Shown here piece by piece: positions 1 through 15,306 of a DNA stretch of 64,000 nucleotides. A program made the translations under genes and the position numbers. This stretch comes from Phycomyces nitens (lineage: Eukaryota > Mucoromycota > Mucoromycetes > Mucorales > Phycomycetaceae). The stretch covers positions 7,750,001 through 7,814,000 of the forward strand of contig JAHRBC010000001.1 of NCBI GenBank assembly GCA_022702545.1, written 5' to 3'. The notes beneath the pieces are model-generated. The model was not told the origin of the DNA, made no database searches, and worked only from the letters and a program-made list of their open reading frames with translations. Positions within the stretch are counted from its first letter, which is position 1. Each line of letters starts with the position of its first letter.

Positions 1-153
1 TTACCAATGTTTTTTTATAAAGGGTTGTAGGTTACAAATATTTACAAATACAAGAGCGCTTATATAGCTGGATATAATCATCCTCTCAACATATATGGGT
101 ATATGTTTTATGGCTTAAATGCTTGAATAAAGTTCGGTGAGGCTTCCACTAAC

Positions 154-322
154 AATATGGCTTAAAAAGACACGGCATATTGGGAACATGTTTATTTGAC
201 TTTTTTGAGTATCGAATATGGCTTGAAAAGTCGAGGCATACCAGGAATTTTGTTTATTTAACTTTTCCAAAAATTGAATATGGTCGAGATGGCTGAGACG
301 GCTTGAGATGGCTGAGATGGCT
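154..322. repeat. Nested degenerate tandem repeat (about 61-bp unit, then 9-10-bp unit)
   Basis: The string AATATGG recurs at 154, 215 and 277, followed in the first two copies by similar text (CTTraAAAG..., then TTTATTTrACTTTT). This gives a period of about 61-62 bp. From about 286 the third copy switches into a short minisatellite of GAGATGGCT / GAGACGGCTT units, four copies. Copies are diverged, so the array is old. Confidence 0.7.
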
Positions 323-1547
323 TAAAGATGTTAACGTTTCTTATATAATATAATAGCAATAACTAAACTTTAAAGAATGTCATTTGAATTTATAAATACA
401 TCAATGGTTTGGCCCAGTCACAGACTTTGCAACCAATGGGTTTAGAGACGCGAAGATGTAAAGCACATAACTTATAGCAAGCTTTGATTCGTATCTCTGT
501 AGGATTCTATATGTATTGCGGTGAGATGTTATGGTACAAAGTGTTTTCTTTAGAATGACCGACCTTTTTTTTTGAGCAGTAGGTTCTTGTTTTCCAAGTA
601 TCGAAGGGTAGATGTAAAGTCTTCAAGTCTATGATAGATAGCTACCTCCACTTACCTATTATATTCTCAGTAGAGTGCCTATCCAACGTCCTCTTTACGT
701 AAAAGAAAAGAGGATGGAAAAAATGATGAGTAAGTTAAAGAGGGAAGAGGAGGAGCATATTTTCTAAAAAAACAAGAGGAGTAGTTAGACTATTGATTTT
801 TTAGAACCTTATGTGTATATGATATAACATATTGTCAGTTACTATAAAAAGACCACAAAAAAAGTTAAGTAACATATTTGAGAATGTGGTAATGTAATTT
901 GAAGATATGGGTTCCAGGTGTCGAATAATTAATCATAAAAAAGCATAAATAACCAAAAGAATATAGAAAACACGTAGCATAAAAAAGAAATGTAATTGGT
1001 ACGAGCTCTTTTGAAAACAAAAAACACCTACCAAAGGCCTCGTTTTCTTTTCTATCTACCTAGATTTGCCTCTGTATCTTCTGTACATTTTTTTATTATA
1101 CAACAAGAATATTTATGAATAGACATCATTAGCACACTTTACTTGTTAAAGACAATTGTACAAATACCAGAGAGAGTTTGCTGAAAACAAACAAATTATT
1201 CTTCCAAAAAGAAGAGGATTAATGCCAAGCCGCTATTCTCAGTTAATCACATTGTTTGATCAAATGTAAGCATTACTTTTGAGGGATATTGGTGTGTACA
1301 GCTTAGAACTTAAATACATTACTGGAAATACACCGAGACCTAAAAATAAAGGAACTCATAGCCTGCTAAGCCCAAGTCAGGTATCCATTGCTTCATAAAT
1401 CAAGAGAAATATAATATAATAATGCAAGTAGACCATAAATTCGACAATATATAGTGTTAATTATATATTGATATTCTTGGGCCACCAATTGTATCTATAG
1501 CTAATTGGGAGTGTTTATGCATTCAAAGGTTAACCTGTATATTATGG

Positions 1548-1588
1548 ACCGAATACTCTTTTCAATATCATCCAAAAGGGTATTCGGT
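1548..1588. repeat. Imperfect inverted repeat (15-bp arms, 11-nt loop)
   Basis: Arm ACCGAATACTCTTTT at 1548-1562 pairs with AAAAGGGTATTCGGT at 1574-1588, with 14 of 15 positions complementary. It lies in otherwise gene-free DNA. It could be a remnant of a miniature inverted-repeat element or a cruciform-forming site. No gene nearby suggests a terminator role. Confidence 0.6.
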
Positions 1589-2419
1589 TGAATCGAGACA
1601 AGGGTTTTGATAAAGTCAATCAATTAAAAAAAAATCAACTTGTGCTGCTTCTTCCACACTGCTGGTATAATACTCATCTATTTGCTACCAATGGTCTCTT
1701 GTAGTCTGAAGTTGATACTACCAGAATATCGCTTAAATCTACCAAGAAAGGGAGATGCCCTTCTCTCAGCGCCTAAACGTACTTTGAAGAAACGTTTATT
1801 GTGAGGCGACTTTTAAATCTCCGGTATTCTTATAGAAGCACCCCCCCTAATCCCCTAAAAACTTCATAATTGGTGAGATAAAGGTGTAGAGAAGACCAGT
1901 ATTGCTGTCCCAAAATATTTTCAAGGTCCATTGCTTTTGTGAAGCTTGGGGTGAGATATATCAAACCAAACGATGAAATTCTAGTTGATGGGGCTTCAAT
2001 GGAGATGGTCCATTTCCCATTTCCCATTTCAAGCTTACTTTCTCACTCTACTTTACTTGAGCTTTTAGATTAGTTACCGAGAGTATATTTTATATTTACA
2101 AAGACAAAAAATATTTGGACTGGTGGAGGTGCAGTGAAAGTCTTTCTCAGAGTCACTGTTGTCTGTGTGTGATCTCCAATGAGTTCTCAAAGAACCTCTT
2201 TTGTATCCATTTCTGTAGTACTTGAATAAGCCTGATACACAAAACTTGCTAAAATGAAGAGTTTAGAAACTAGCTCACTATTTTTGGCTAATTTATTAGA
2301 AATGTTGTTGGTTTAAAAGAGAAATAGGCTGCTCCAAGTTTGAAAGTCTCGAGTGATTTAAGACGGTTCTTTTATTTTTAACAAAAGCTTAAAGAAACTA
2401 GAATCAACTTTAATATCGA

Positions 2420-2996
2420 GTATTAAAGTAGGCTGATATGGTCAGATGAGGCCAGATTCATAAAGAAAAGTTATTCTGGCCCCTTATACGATTCGTGATC
2501 CTAGAAATATAGGTCCATCGAGACATGTTTTTACAACCAAGAAACACAGAAAGGGTTCCGTGATTGTATGGGGCTATCTCTAGGTAGGTGGTCTTGTTCC
2601 TCTACAATTTCTTGAAAGGTCTGTTGCCCAAGATGTCCATGTCGAATGTTTATCAAAGAACTTCAATCCCTCATATCAAAAATTAAAAGTAAGGATATAG
2701 CTCTACGTTTCCATTACAAAAATGCCGAGTCAGCTACCATACTAACTCATGTACAGCATTATAGAAGAGTCGTTGAGATATTCAGTGATTTAACTAGTGG
2801 TCATCCCAAAGTCCCAACCTCGACTCAATCGAGCATGTCTGGCATGCTCTAAAATCCAGCGTTCAATACAAGTCAATTTAATAATTTTAATCATTTCAGA
2901 GGCTATTTGAGGGTGCTCTTTGAAGTAATGAAATTGTTAGACTTTCAGCATATACGTTCAAACAAATGATACGTAAAGCTTTGTCAAAGTCGGGCT
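2420..2996 (+). mobile_element. Decayed Tc1/mariner-type transposase relic
   Basis: Reading the plus strand through frameshifts and stops recovers the order of Tc1 transposase motifs. These are a WSDEARF-like segment near 2440, KGSVIVWGYL near 2550-2580, a VAQDVHVECL-like segment near 2630, and SPNLDSIEHVWHALK near 2812-2852, the last being the block around the catalytic acidic residue. Known family order is D...D...D/E. Several frame breaks and stops lie between the motifs, so the copy is dead. Ends and terminal inverted repeats were not identified and the boundaries are approximate. Confidence 0.7.
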
Positions 2997-3408
2997 ACTC
3001 AAGTAGGGTGGGTTTCTAATAAGCAAAGGAATCAATGATGGTGTACTATCCATGCTAAAAGCGTTTAGTTTGACAGTTTTCTTTCTTTCTGTTGTTGAGC
3101 ATTTTGACCATATCGTTCATGGCTTCTTTTTTTAGTATTTCAAGTAGTTCCAAGTAGAGATAGAAAATTAATGACAATGGTACGCACATTAGATGGAAAG
3201 GCAATACTCGGCGCTCTTGGAGTGTGTGTAATATTGAAACCAACAGGGCAATCCATGATAGCAAATCTCATATCGAGACCTATAGCTTTTATTAGTAAAT
3301 ACTTTTACGTACCACGGCAGCATTTTTTTGTTTTCTCACGATTAAGAAACCAATGGCTTGGAGACAATTGACTAGAGTAATTATTTTCTACCAACACCTA
3401 AAAATGTA

Positions 3409-3790
3409 TCAAAGTATTTCTGGTAGTTTGATAAACTGGTCGCTTAGATGTATCTCGTCAACTACAATAAGGTAGTCTTTTGATACTTTGGGTGATTCAA
3501 GTTCATCCTTGTAAACTTTAAATAAATTATCAAGTTTTGTCCTAATCGGTTTTCTTGATCTTTTATTTATGACTTCGAGATTTCTATCTTTATTTTTGCA
3601 CAATGAAACGACTACGCCTGCGTTTTTACCAAGGCACCCCTTTATCTTCTTGTCTTTAAAGGCGCTATATACAAATAACCAGACATCATGCAAAATTCCC
3701 GCTTCTGAATAGTCAGCTAGAAGCAACGTATCGTCAAAAATATACAGATTAAATACTCTGATGAAACATTCTTTAATTTACTTTAAAATA
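3409..3790 (-). pseudogene. Fragment of an unidentified protein-coding gene
   Basis: An open minus-strand stretch of about 120 codons has a protein-like composition (for example LLADYSEAGILHDVWLFVYS and KDYLIVVDEIHLSD), but it starts without a convincing ATG or flanking splice sites and ends abruptly. The surrounding DNA to about 4560 shows only stop-ridden frames. I do not recognise a domain. By feel it resembles fragments of lineage-expanded Mucoromycota proteins of unknown function that often accompany transposons, but this is an impression, not an assignment. Confidence 0.35.
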
Positions 3791-4899
3791 AATTCACTGA
3801 AAGGAGCATGCTTTTGATTTTTATTTTTATTTGCAAAATTGTAAAGATCTTTGAGGGTTTCCTATGGTCAATCGTATTTTCCCGTATACTCCTCGATATC
3901 GGTTAGGATATTTGGCAGGAGGTTGTTATTTATTGTTTTGAGCTCATCTATTTCATGTCAGGTAAAGCAAAAGTTCCGTAATAGATTACCAGTGTCAAGA
4001 ATCAAAGAGTATACTGGGTGCTCGTATAACTCACTCTACCAGAATTCTCATTAAATCTTTCACTATTTTTCCAGTGGACAGGACCCATTTTTTTTTAAGA
4101 ATCAAGTATATTTTTATAAATATCGACTAGGTGATCTTTCTCGTTATTTAAAGACTCGTGGTTTGAGATTGCCGATTAGCTATTGATTGATTCTTACTTC
4201 CTCTTTGTATTCGAGAAAACAAAGACATTGTCATCAAAGTAACTCGAGCTATAACCCATTATTCTTATGATATTTTAATTATCATCTTCCAGTCACCCCA
4301 ATGTGCTTTAACAATTTTGCCATTGTAGTTGCTCTTTATCAGACCGCACAATTTTTCAATCAATTCTGCCCATTCAACCTCCTTTTTAACATTAGAAACC
4401 TTGGAAGCAGAAAAAAGCAATTTTTCTAATATGATTGAAAACAAAACGAGGGTTTAGTGCTTGGACAAATATCGCTTTATAGTGTTGGTTATTTTTATAT
4501 GTACCATTTTTGAATAAAACATTATCGATATTGTTATAAAACCCTTTTTATAGTGAATCTTGCCAAGAACTAGACTAGGCAAGGCGAAAAAAAGTCGAGA
4601 GAAAAGGAGGAGAGGTTCACTTGTCAAAACTATCTTTCGCTTGAAATTTTAGGATCAGCTTCAATGGGAATTCATACGTTTTTTGTTTTGTTTTGGCCAA
4701 GTGTCAAAAAGGTATAATTATTCGCAGAATAAAAAGCCCAGTGGAAAATTGGAGTATCTTTTTATGCCCCAAAAATATAAATATTTTCGTCTGTTCATTG
4801 TAAAGACCCAAGACTTTGTGTTCCAATAGTCAATAATTTATATATTCTAAAGATAAAATTTAATATTGGGTGTCTCCACTACGAACAGCAATTTAAGTA

Positions 4900-5796
4900 T
4901 TGTTTCGATCAGAAATACTTGCAACAGGCCTTGCACCAAATTCAAGATATAAATGTTTCCTATTCCCTGACAATACAAGCTTTGAGATGATCAATAGTCA
5001 AAGTACTTGGTTTGGTATTGAATTTTCTTTCACATTGTGTATGATCCAGTAGTGTAACTGGTAAAATCTTTTTGAAAAAAAATATGGCATCATATTCATC
5101 ATTCAATGTTTAATACCAAGGGTTAAATTTATGGAGCAAACAATTGACATACACATCTTGATTGACAGAGTCATCAAGCATGGTTAGAGGCCCAAAATCC
5201 TCCAATATAAAACCACCCTCACCCCATCGCCAAATCATTTTCCAAACTTTTCAGTCTGAAACATATATATATCCTGAAAGCGTTCTCCAGGTGTACGAAC
5301 CACAGATTGCCCAGGACCATATCCCTTTACCATAAACCCGGACTCATTTGATTATATAACCCTTCTCCGGTCTTCAATTGTTAAATTGGCTCTGGGTCTT
5401 ACCCAACAAGGCCAATTCTTCTTCTGTTTAGGTGCCAAGTCTTTGTCTGGACAATGGTACATGAGAGCCAAATACATTTTCCCAAACATAGTTGATGACC
5501 GTCTTTCTACATACAATGACACTAGTAAGTGCCAGATTTTGTTGGTGATATACATAGATATCAAAGATATACCGCATTGCACTCAAACAAAGGCCAATGT
5601 TATCAGTAGTACTGATTTTTCTAGGCCTTCTTGACCTAGACTTTGACGCTGTTTTACCATTTCCTTTTCAATGTTTGATGATATATTTAATCGTTGATCG
5701 TACGCCCATTATTACTGTATTTTCTGAGGAATGGTTGGCATTGTAAAGAAATATGAATCTTTTATAAAGAAACTCTGCAAACTCATAGTGAGCCAT
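4900..5796 (-). mobile_element. Decayed Tc1/mariner-type transposase relic (second copy)
   Basis: On the minus strand an ATG at 5796 opens a frame interrupted by several in-frame stops. The readable motifs in order are an HTH-like N-terminus, a KSRSRRPRKISTTDN-like linker (the GRPRK-type motif between the two HTH units), then a GGFILEDFGPL segment followed by DDSVNQDVYVNCLLHKFNPW. The last block is typical of the Tc1 catalytic core (family usually reads G.VNQ..Y...L). At least five stops break the frame, so no functional protein is made. The motifs differ from the copy at 2.4-3.0 kb, so the two appear to come from different families. Terminal repeats were not delimited. Confidence 0.7.
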
Positions 5797-7332
5797 GGTT
5801 CTTTTTAATCCTTTTTTTACAAAAAAAAAAACTTATAAAAGAGGACTTTGTTAATGTAGTTTTGGTTCAAGGCAAAAGAAAACAAGAATCAATAAGGCTA
5901 TTCAAATTTTTGCTACAGTTTCAAATGAATTTGTGTTGTAGTGTATAATAACGTAGTTGATCAAACGCATGAAAATTTTAGGAGAACTAGGCAGGAACCG
6001 ACACATAAAAAATAGAGTCCTCCCTGGGGTGATTAAAAAGTTGCCGTTTTATATCGGGGAGTCAGGACTGTATATAATATACCTACAGGACATTTGCAAT
6101 CTAGATAGTCTTGGATCGAAATACATACATACATACATATATGCATATATATAAAAAGTTGCTCATTAATACAAAATATGCGATCCAATATCAAGAATTG
6201 ATGAATTCCAAAGTAACGACATGGGTACTGGGTTGTCTAGAATGTTCATCTTATTGAAACATAAAAGTATTATTGTTTTTATTAAAATACAAATCGTCTA
6301 CTGTGTTGTTATATCTTGAAAAACCCAAGAAAATACGCCACATTCTAACCTGGGGGGCAGGTAGAATAGTAAACATTACTACATTGCAAGCTGGGTAATA
6401 CAGTTTGAATCCATAGACTTTTGAGATAAAGTGCAGAATAAACCAACTCTTGCACAGATTATATGCTTCCAGCAACAATTGATACGTGTAGATTTCAAGA
6501 TCGACAAGAAGAAATAATAATAAAAAAAACGTGTTGCATGGTTATAGCATGATACGTTATATTGTATGGTGCATTAGTTATTTTCAGTCTTAAAAACCCT
6601 AGCTGACCTTTATATTTATCCAAATACACGACCACCTAAAATTTCCATCAATTGAATGAACAATACAAACCAGAAATTCAAGTGCATCAAAGAGGTATTT
6701 ATTTTGGGTTCATTATCGGTCATTATTGCTTTTCTAAATTACCCCTTGATGAACATGTCAAATAAGCATGGTTTCACTAGGAAAATCATGGCTTGCCCTT
6801 TTATGTGATATGCATATTTATATTCTTGTATTGTGTATTGAGTGATAGCCTCAAAGTTACAATGTATCTGGCCATTATGAATCATTTTCTAAACATTTTT
6901 GTGTCTGGACATCTTGTTTGAATGGTTAGGGCTGTTGAAGGTGTGGCTTAAATTGTACTTGGAAATTCAAAAATCGCATTAATCTGTATATTTGTATTAT
7001 AAAATTCACAATATATATATGTATGTATGTTGGGAAGGAAATGTGTACTTGGATATTAGTTGTCAATGTACTTGTTTAATAATCTAATAAACTGTTCCAA
7101 TCTATTGCAATTTCTTTTTCTCCTTGACCTTGGTATCCTCTTGTTCAAGTCTTGCGATTTGTTCGGAAAGGAAGAATGAGAGTCATCGGAATATATACAT
7201 ATTTCCATTTCTGGAATTACGTGTACAAATATGTCTGTCTGTGTGTGTCTGTGTGTGTGTGTGTCTATAGGAAGGGGGAGGGGGGGGGGAGTTTGGGCAC
7301 CAATAGCATATTCTTTCCACACAACAAAAAAA
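5797..7332. other. Intergenic DNA upstream of the BAR_2 gene
   Basis: No supportable gene. It contains short (ATAC)n/TA repeats near 6122-6152 and 7003-7030 and a GT-rich stretch at about 7230-7265. The last 150 bp before the ATG at 7333 presumably include the promoter and 5' UTR of the following gene, but no clear TATA element can be singled out in such AT-rich sequence. Confidence 0.5.
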
Positions 7333-8512
7333 ATGTCCAACCCTATCAAAGTTGTCGATGCCGAGCCTCAGGCCCCAAACGCTGGAAATTCAATCAACAA
7401 TTTGAATCCTAATCTTGTCTTGAACAATGCGCTTGATGGTTTTGCTAATCTCGGTTCAAAACTCAATCCATTTGCACAGAGATTTGGAAAAGGACTCGGC
7501 CAAGTACGCCAAGTAAGTCTTGGCAATCTCTCATCTGCCAATATAACACGTACTCATCAAAACCACAGTACGCTCAAGAGAAGCTCGGTACAGCCGAGGA
7601 TGTAACAGAACTCCCTCAGGAATACAAGGATCTTGAAAAGGTAAAAAAAAAAAGGGCCAAAAGGTGTTATTGGGACGCATGTTCTTTGATATGTTGTTAA
7701 CCTTTAACAATTTAGCGCGTAGATGCCCTTCGCAACGTACAAATGAACCTCCTCAAGGTGACGCGCATCCACAGCAACCCTTCCTATGACTATCCTGTTC
7801 AGCTCCAGGAATCTCTGTTGGGAATCACCAACAGTGTCACTGCCCAGCTCCAGACATTGACTGTCTCACCCGCCGAACGTGCTGTTATTGATGCCAAGCA
7901 CCAGGCAGAAGTCCATCAGCCAAAGACCCTGTCGCATGCTCTCGGAAGAGTTGCTGCAGAGGGAGCATTGGCAGTAGGCCATGAGGAGCCCCTTGGACTG
8001 GCCTTGGAGAAACTGGCAACTGTATCGGAGCAGGTTGGCAATGCACGCCTTGCCATGGACCAGGCCATTGTTACAAAGTTCAACCAGCCTACCCAGACTA
8101 CCCTCAAGACATCCATTGAGCAGGCACTAAAGGCCAGACGCAATGTCCAGTCTGTTCGTCTTTCGCTGGATGCCTGCAAGGGCCGTTACCGAGCTGCTCG
8201 TCCCGAGAGATCTGATGCAGCCCGACTTGAGGTTGAGCAGGCTGAAGATCTGTTTGTGGCTGCAGTTGAGGAGGCCACTAGCCTTATGAAGGCTGCCCTT
8301 GAGAACGTAAGCATTAAAGACCTATTGAACCCCATTAAACCTCTCATGTTTTTTTGTTTTTTTAGCCTGAACCCTTCCGTCATCTGGCAGATCTGGTGGC
8401 TGCTCAGGCACAGTACTTTAAGCAGGCCCATGATCTTTTGGCCGAAGTGGCTCCTGAACTGGACGAGATCCAAGTGACCCAAGAGTCCTTGTACCGTAAC
8501 AGCCGGGACTAA
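7333..8512 (+). CDS. BAR_2-domain protein (Gvp36-like)
   Basis: Four exons: 7333-7512, 7569-7640, 7716-8306, 8366-8512, giving 329 aa. All introns are GT-AG and phase-consistent. After a short polar N-terminus, the protein is helical and charged throughout. It carries KGLGQVRQYAQEKLGTAED, then a segment reading TELPQEYKDLEKRVDALRNV, which is characteristic of the fungal BAR_2 family (yeast Gvp36). That family forms curved dimers that bind membranes and acts in Golgi/endosome traffic and vacuole function. The last exon (PEPFRHLADLVAAQAQYFKQ) supplies the C-terminal BAR helix. The start is the ATG after ACAACAAAAAA; the frame is open further upstream but only through a GT-repeat-encoded stretch, which I treat as leader. 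Function is inferred from the family. Confidence 0.85.
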
Positions 8513-8817
8513 AGAATGATGAAAAATAATAATAATAATGATAATAATATAACGATGATTTAAGTGTGGTGCAGTTTATAATATATATATATATAAGAGA
8601 AAGAGAGAGATAAAGAGAGATAAAGAGAGGATTATACCAAAAATCGCTTGTAATCCATACTTGGAAGGTCCAAAAGGAGATCACATGGATCCAAAACTGT
8701 TTTGCCCTTTTCCCTCAGTTGGGATTTCGTTCTGTCTTATTTTCCACTCTGCTGCATCTTGAAGATCGTTATTCTCTTTCCTTTACAGCTTATGATGCAT
8801 TGAATGACAACCTCATC

Positions 8818-11003
8818 ATGATCACCCCCAAAGCCACCCCAGTTGTCAAATCTACCTCTGTCACTGTCCACAACGACGATCCCCATCCCACTCCAACTGC
8901 CCACGCCACTCTTGTCCTCACTCAACTCACCCACGCACCCCAGACTGCACCACAACCAACACGCTCCTGGTCCCTCCAGAGCCATTCTTCCCTTCTCCAG
9001 CGCCTAGCCCACCCCACCCCAAAGGCTATTGCGGCCTCTTTGCCCACAAGCGTGGTTGTGGGTGGAAATATGTCTATCCACAACGAACCCCTTGCCGCAA
9101 CACCCTCCGTGGTGGAGCTCCTCAGTCGTCAGAGTGAACAAGAAAAGAACCGAGCGTCATCCCTGAATATTCCGTCCACCGACAGAGACAAGAAGGAGTG
9201 CTCATCAGTTTTAAATAGCCAAACGCTTCCTATTCCCATCAATCCCACACCCCCAGTAGACGTCAGAAAGCCACAAAGCCTAAAGGACATTGACACGGCC
9301 ACAATTACTTCTGTTCGATCAAAGTGGTCCTGGTTTGGACTCTCTGAATCGGCCGAGTCCGATCTCCCTTTACTCTCACAAAAGCGGTCGTCGGCATCCC
9401 TTGCCTCTAGCATAAAGAGCACCACCAAACCCAAGAAGAAGAATGTTGTCTTGCCATCCTTTCAGTCCCAATTCATCCCCATCCCAGAGGCCCCTCCTCC
9501 GCCTCCACCCTCATTATTCCACACCACATTAGACGCCTTTCAAAACTTCTTTAACCCAAAGATCACAGAGACCATTGATCCAAAGGGATGGAGGCGACGG
9601 GTCCATGCAAGATTCGCACAGTTCATGTCCGAACTCAAGGAAGACCCGGCCGGGGTTGCCGAAAAGAAGGTGGTTGTGATTGGTGTCCATGGTTGGTTTC
9701 CCATGAAGGTAAAAATTGAATGGTTAGACAAAGAACGCCAATAAAGGAAGAAAGAAAAAAGAGAAGAGTATTTGCTAGACATTTTTTTTCTTTTATTTAT
9801 TTATTGTGCCCTAAAGTACAATGCATCTTCTCAATCCCATAGTTGGTCCGTAGCATGGTTGGAGAGCCTACAGGAACATCGACCAGGTTCTGTGAGCAAA
9901 TGTCAACGGCAGCCAAACTATACTTCCAGGCCGAACATAATGTGCAACTGCCGGACAGTGCAATAACCTGTGTGCCATTAGAAGGCGAAGGTAAAGTTGA
10001 AGATCGGGTCAACAAGCTCTATGGTAGTCTGTTGGCAAACTCGGTCTGGCTAGACGCCGTTTCGTCTGCGGATGTGATCCTGTGGGCCACACACTCACAA
10101 GGCACACCAGTCTCGGTCATGCTCCTTCAAAGGCTTCTTGAACGGGGCCACATACATGTCCACCGGCAGTCTGTGTGTCTATTGGCCATGGCAGGCATCA
10201 GCCACGGACCATTTCCTGCCCTCAAGGGGAGTCTTATTGTCAAAGTAATTATGAGGTGCTTCTCATTATCTCCTACTCACCCAACTTAGTATTTTGAGGC
10301 TGATCCAGCAAGAGAGCTCTTTGAATTCATGGACTCGAATAGCAGCATCTCCCAAAAGTTTAGAGAGGCCCAGGCCCATGTACTAAAGAGTGGTATAAAG
10401 ATGGTTCTGGTGGGATCAATGCAAGACCAGGTTGTACCCCTTTATTCAGCCATAATGTCAGCCACCACTCATCCAAACATTCTCCGATCTGTATACATTG
10501 ATGGACATATCTATTCTGACGATGACTTCATTATCCACCTAGTCAGTTTTGCCCTCAAACTGCGTAACGCTGGCCTTTCTGACCATGGCCTATTGACCCA
10601 TGTGAGTGAAGTCCTGGCTGGAAATATATATGCTCTAGAGGGAGGCCATTCTACTATATATGAAGAGCTCGATGTCTATACCATGTCTCTGCGCTACCTC
10701 TTTGAGACCAAACCATTTGGAAAGCTATCCCTTGCAAAAAAGGCAGCTGGTGATAATGGTGATACCCCGGATCTGCTTGAACAGGATCCCAGACTCGATT
10801 CATTTCAGGCCAAGGTTCAGTGGAACCCATTCTATCTGCCTTGGGCTATGCGTGGCATTTGCGATGACGCCCAGATCACCAGTGACCCTGAATTGCACCA
10901 AGAGCTTCTTCAGCTAGTACAATCTCTCAGTAAATGGAATCCACCGAGCAGCAAAATGCGAGAGGTCAAGTATCGCTTAGAGCCATTGCAGGCTTTTATT
11001 TAG
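8818..11003 (+). CDS. Fungal alpha/beta-hydrolase-like protein
   Basis: Three exons: 8818-9708, 9843-10244, 10290-11003, giving 668 aa. The open frame extends upstream to a TTG at 8719; 8818 is the first in-frame ATG, though an upstream non-ATG or spliced leader cannot be excluded. Residues 1-270 are low-complexity (Ser/Thr/Pro-rich, with a PPPPPP run) and probably disordered. The conserved part begins at KKVVVIGVHGWFP (an oxyanion-hole-like HG) and continues with GEPTGTS and WATHSQGTPVS, where Ser382 sits in an HSQG nucleophile elbow. A later EGGHSTIYEELDVY offers a candidate His. This pattern resembles conserved fungal alpha/beta hydrolases of unknown substrate, possibly lipase-like. The elbow reads T-H-S-Q-G rather than G-x-S-x-G, so activity is uncertain. 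Confidence 0.75.
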
Positions 11004-11663
11004 ATCTTCTTTTTTTTTTGAGGGGGGGGAGGCCAGGCATTTATTGTATCGGCAACACTTGGTCCTTTTTCCATAGATTATATATAAAGAAAAGGACCAC
11101 AGTCGTCTATACACACACATACACACACTTCTTTTTATTATTATTATTATTTTAATATTGCCATCATAAAACTATATGATGGCATTTTAAGCATCTTTGG
11201 TTCATCTCTATTAATACTACAATGTTTAATTTCAATTCTTGATCTTGATTCTTGACAATGGTCTAAGCAGTAATAAATAAATAAAAAGACAATACTCATT
11301 GTTCTCTAGAATTACAAAGAGGTGTTGTTCGCAAGTATTGACGCTCAGGCACAATTGGCCCTTTGGAAATAATATTATTTTTGGACCAGATATTTATAAA
11401 AGATTAGAAATTTACTGCGGCAAGATATATAATATCCAGATAACCCAATAGTTCGGACCTCTTGTTGATTCCTGCCTTTTTAAGGGCCACACAAGTTCTT
11501 TTGCTGTCCAACCTACCTTTAGATAGATCGTTTGCCCAACCTTGAAGATTCATAAACGGAGTCCCAAGATTTATCTACACAGTCAATCTGAAGAATTTGT
11601 TCAGAACCTGTATATATATATATAATTTATTAATCTCATATTCATATAAACCAGACCCCCTTT

Positions 11664-11696
<33 letters not shown>

Positions 11697-11701
11697 CAAC
11701 A
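11004..11701. other. Intergenic DNA before PRP43
   Basis: No gene seen. It contains a poly-T/poly-G tract just after the hydrolase stop and (TTA)n repeats. An (ATT)n run ends directly before the PRP43 start codon (about 11672-11696) and probably lies in the 5' UTR. Confidence 0.5.
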
Positions 11702-14239
<2,538 letters not shown>

Positions 14240-15306
14240 TCAATATTTTCTTCTTAAAAATAGCCACATATGAATTGCTTTTAATAAACTACATTTGACA
14301 TGATTTAATGATATTATTGTCAACAACAAATCTCTCCAAAGTATATCCTCAGGGCCACTGAGTACTGCAATTATGATTTGGAACAAAAAAAAGATATTCA
14401 GGTATAACAAACCCAGGTACACAAGGTCCGGGAAGAAGCTTTTTGGAGTTCAATTGCAAATCTTTATTTCTCCAATCTCTTGGATTCCATCATTTTTAAC
14501 AGTATGGCCATGTACAAATATCTCGGCCCAACAAGTATTTCTAAAGGGTTTCATATTTGAAGAAGAAAAAACTAGTCGTAAATTAGTATTAGGATGAGCA
14601 AAATGAAAGTTGTGTCTATTGTCAGATACAAAAAAAACATGCTACAATAAAGACATGTCGTTTTTGACTAGATTCTAGCCATACACTACGAAAAAGAAAA
14701 GAAAAAGGTGCGGTTTTTGGACCCGGTTTTGCGTAAACCTTGCCCATTATACAAATTACATTTATGGACTATTAAGTACCGTTTCTCACGGCATATATCT
14801 TTTGATTTATGTGTGGCTGTTTATCATCATAGTGATCTTACCAATGTAAAATAAACCGGTATTACTCTCTTGATAACTTGGATATCTAATATCCAGCCCA
14901 TAAACTGAAAGTAAAGAATAATACAAGCCTCTTGAAAGTGGTCCATGTCTTTAAAATCCAAAGAGCAAAAAATGGTGTATAACTTATATTTTAGTTGAGA
15001 TTTATGCTTGACTTTTAATAATAATAATAATCTGTATATATTGGGCTGCTAAAGACCATTCTGTAGGATTATAGATATTATAGATAGTATTGTCATGTAT
15101 TTTATAATGGCTACAATAGCTCATTTTCCAACAGGTTATGGGCAACAAGGTATAAATAAACAGTCTATTTATACATTCAAGATCATTTAACAAAAGGGCT
15201 AAAAACAAAATTGTATACAGTCTCTACACTCTCTGCTGCAATGTTATCAGATTAAACAATCTTTAGAATATCTGTGCTCCTTGTACCTTGACAACACTAA
15301 TTAGAT
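14240..15306. other. Intergenic DNA
   Basis: Nothing convincing is encoded here; open frames are short and lack motifs. It presumably contains the 3' UTR of PRP43 and the promoter of the VTT-domain gene. An (AAT)n run occurs near 15018-15030. Confidence 0.5.

Larger units (their letters stand above)
1..2419. other. Gene-free AT-rich DNA
   Basis: I see no supportable coding region here. All open frames are short, AT-rich and without recognisable motifs. The stretch holds a degenerate tandem repeat (154-322) and an imperfect hairpin (1548-1588), listed separately. It probably represents old mobile-element or repeat DNA flanking the gene-dense part of the window. Confidence 0.6.

Noticed and set aside
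7231..7332. N-terminal extension of the BAR_2 protein into the GT repeat
   Set aside because: The upstream codons encode a Cys/Val run from a microsatellite, unlike any family member; the ATG at 7333 has the expected start of the domain.
8719..8817. Longer N-terminus for the alpha/beta-hydrolase-like protein
   Set aside because: It begins at TTG, not ATG, and nothing in the region resembles a conserved domain. The ATG at 8818 was used instead.
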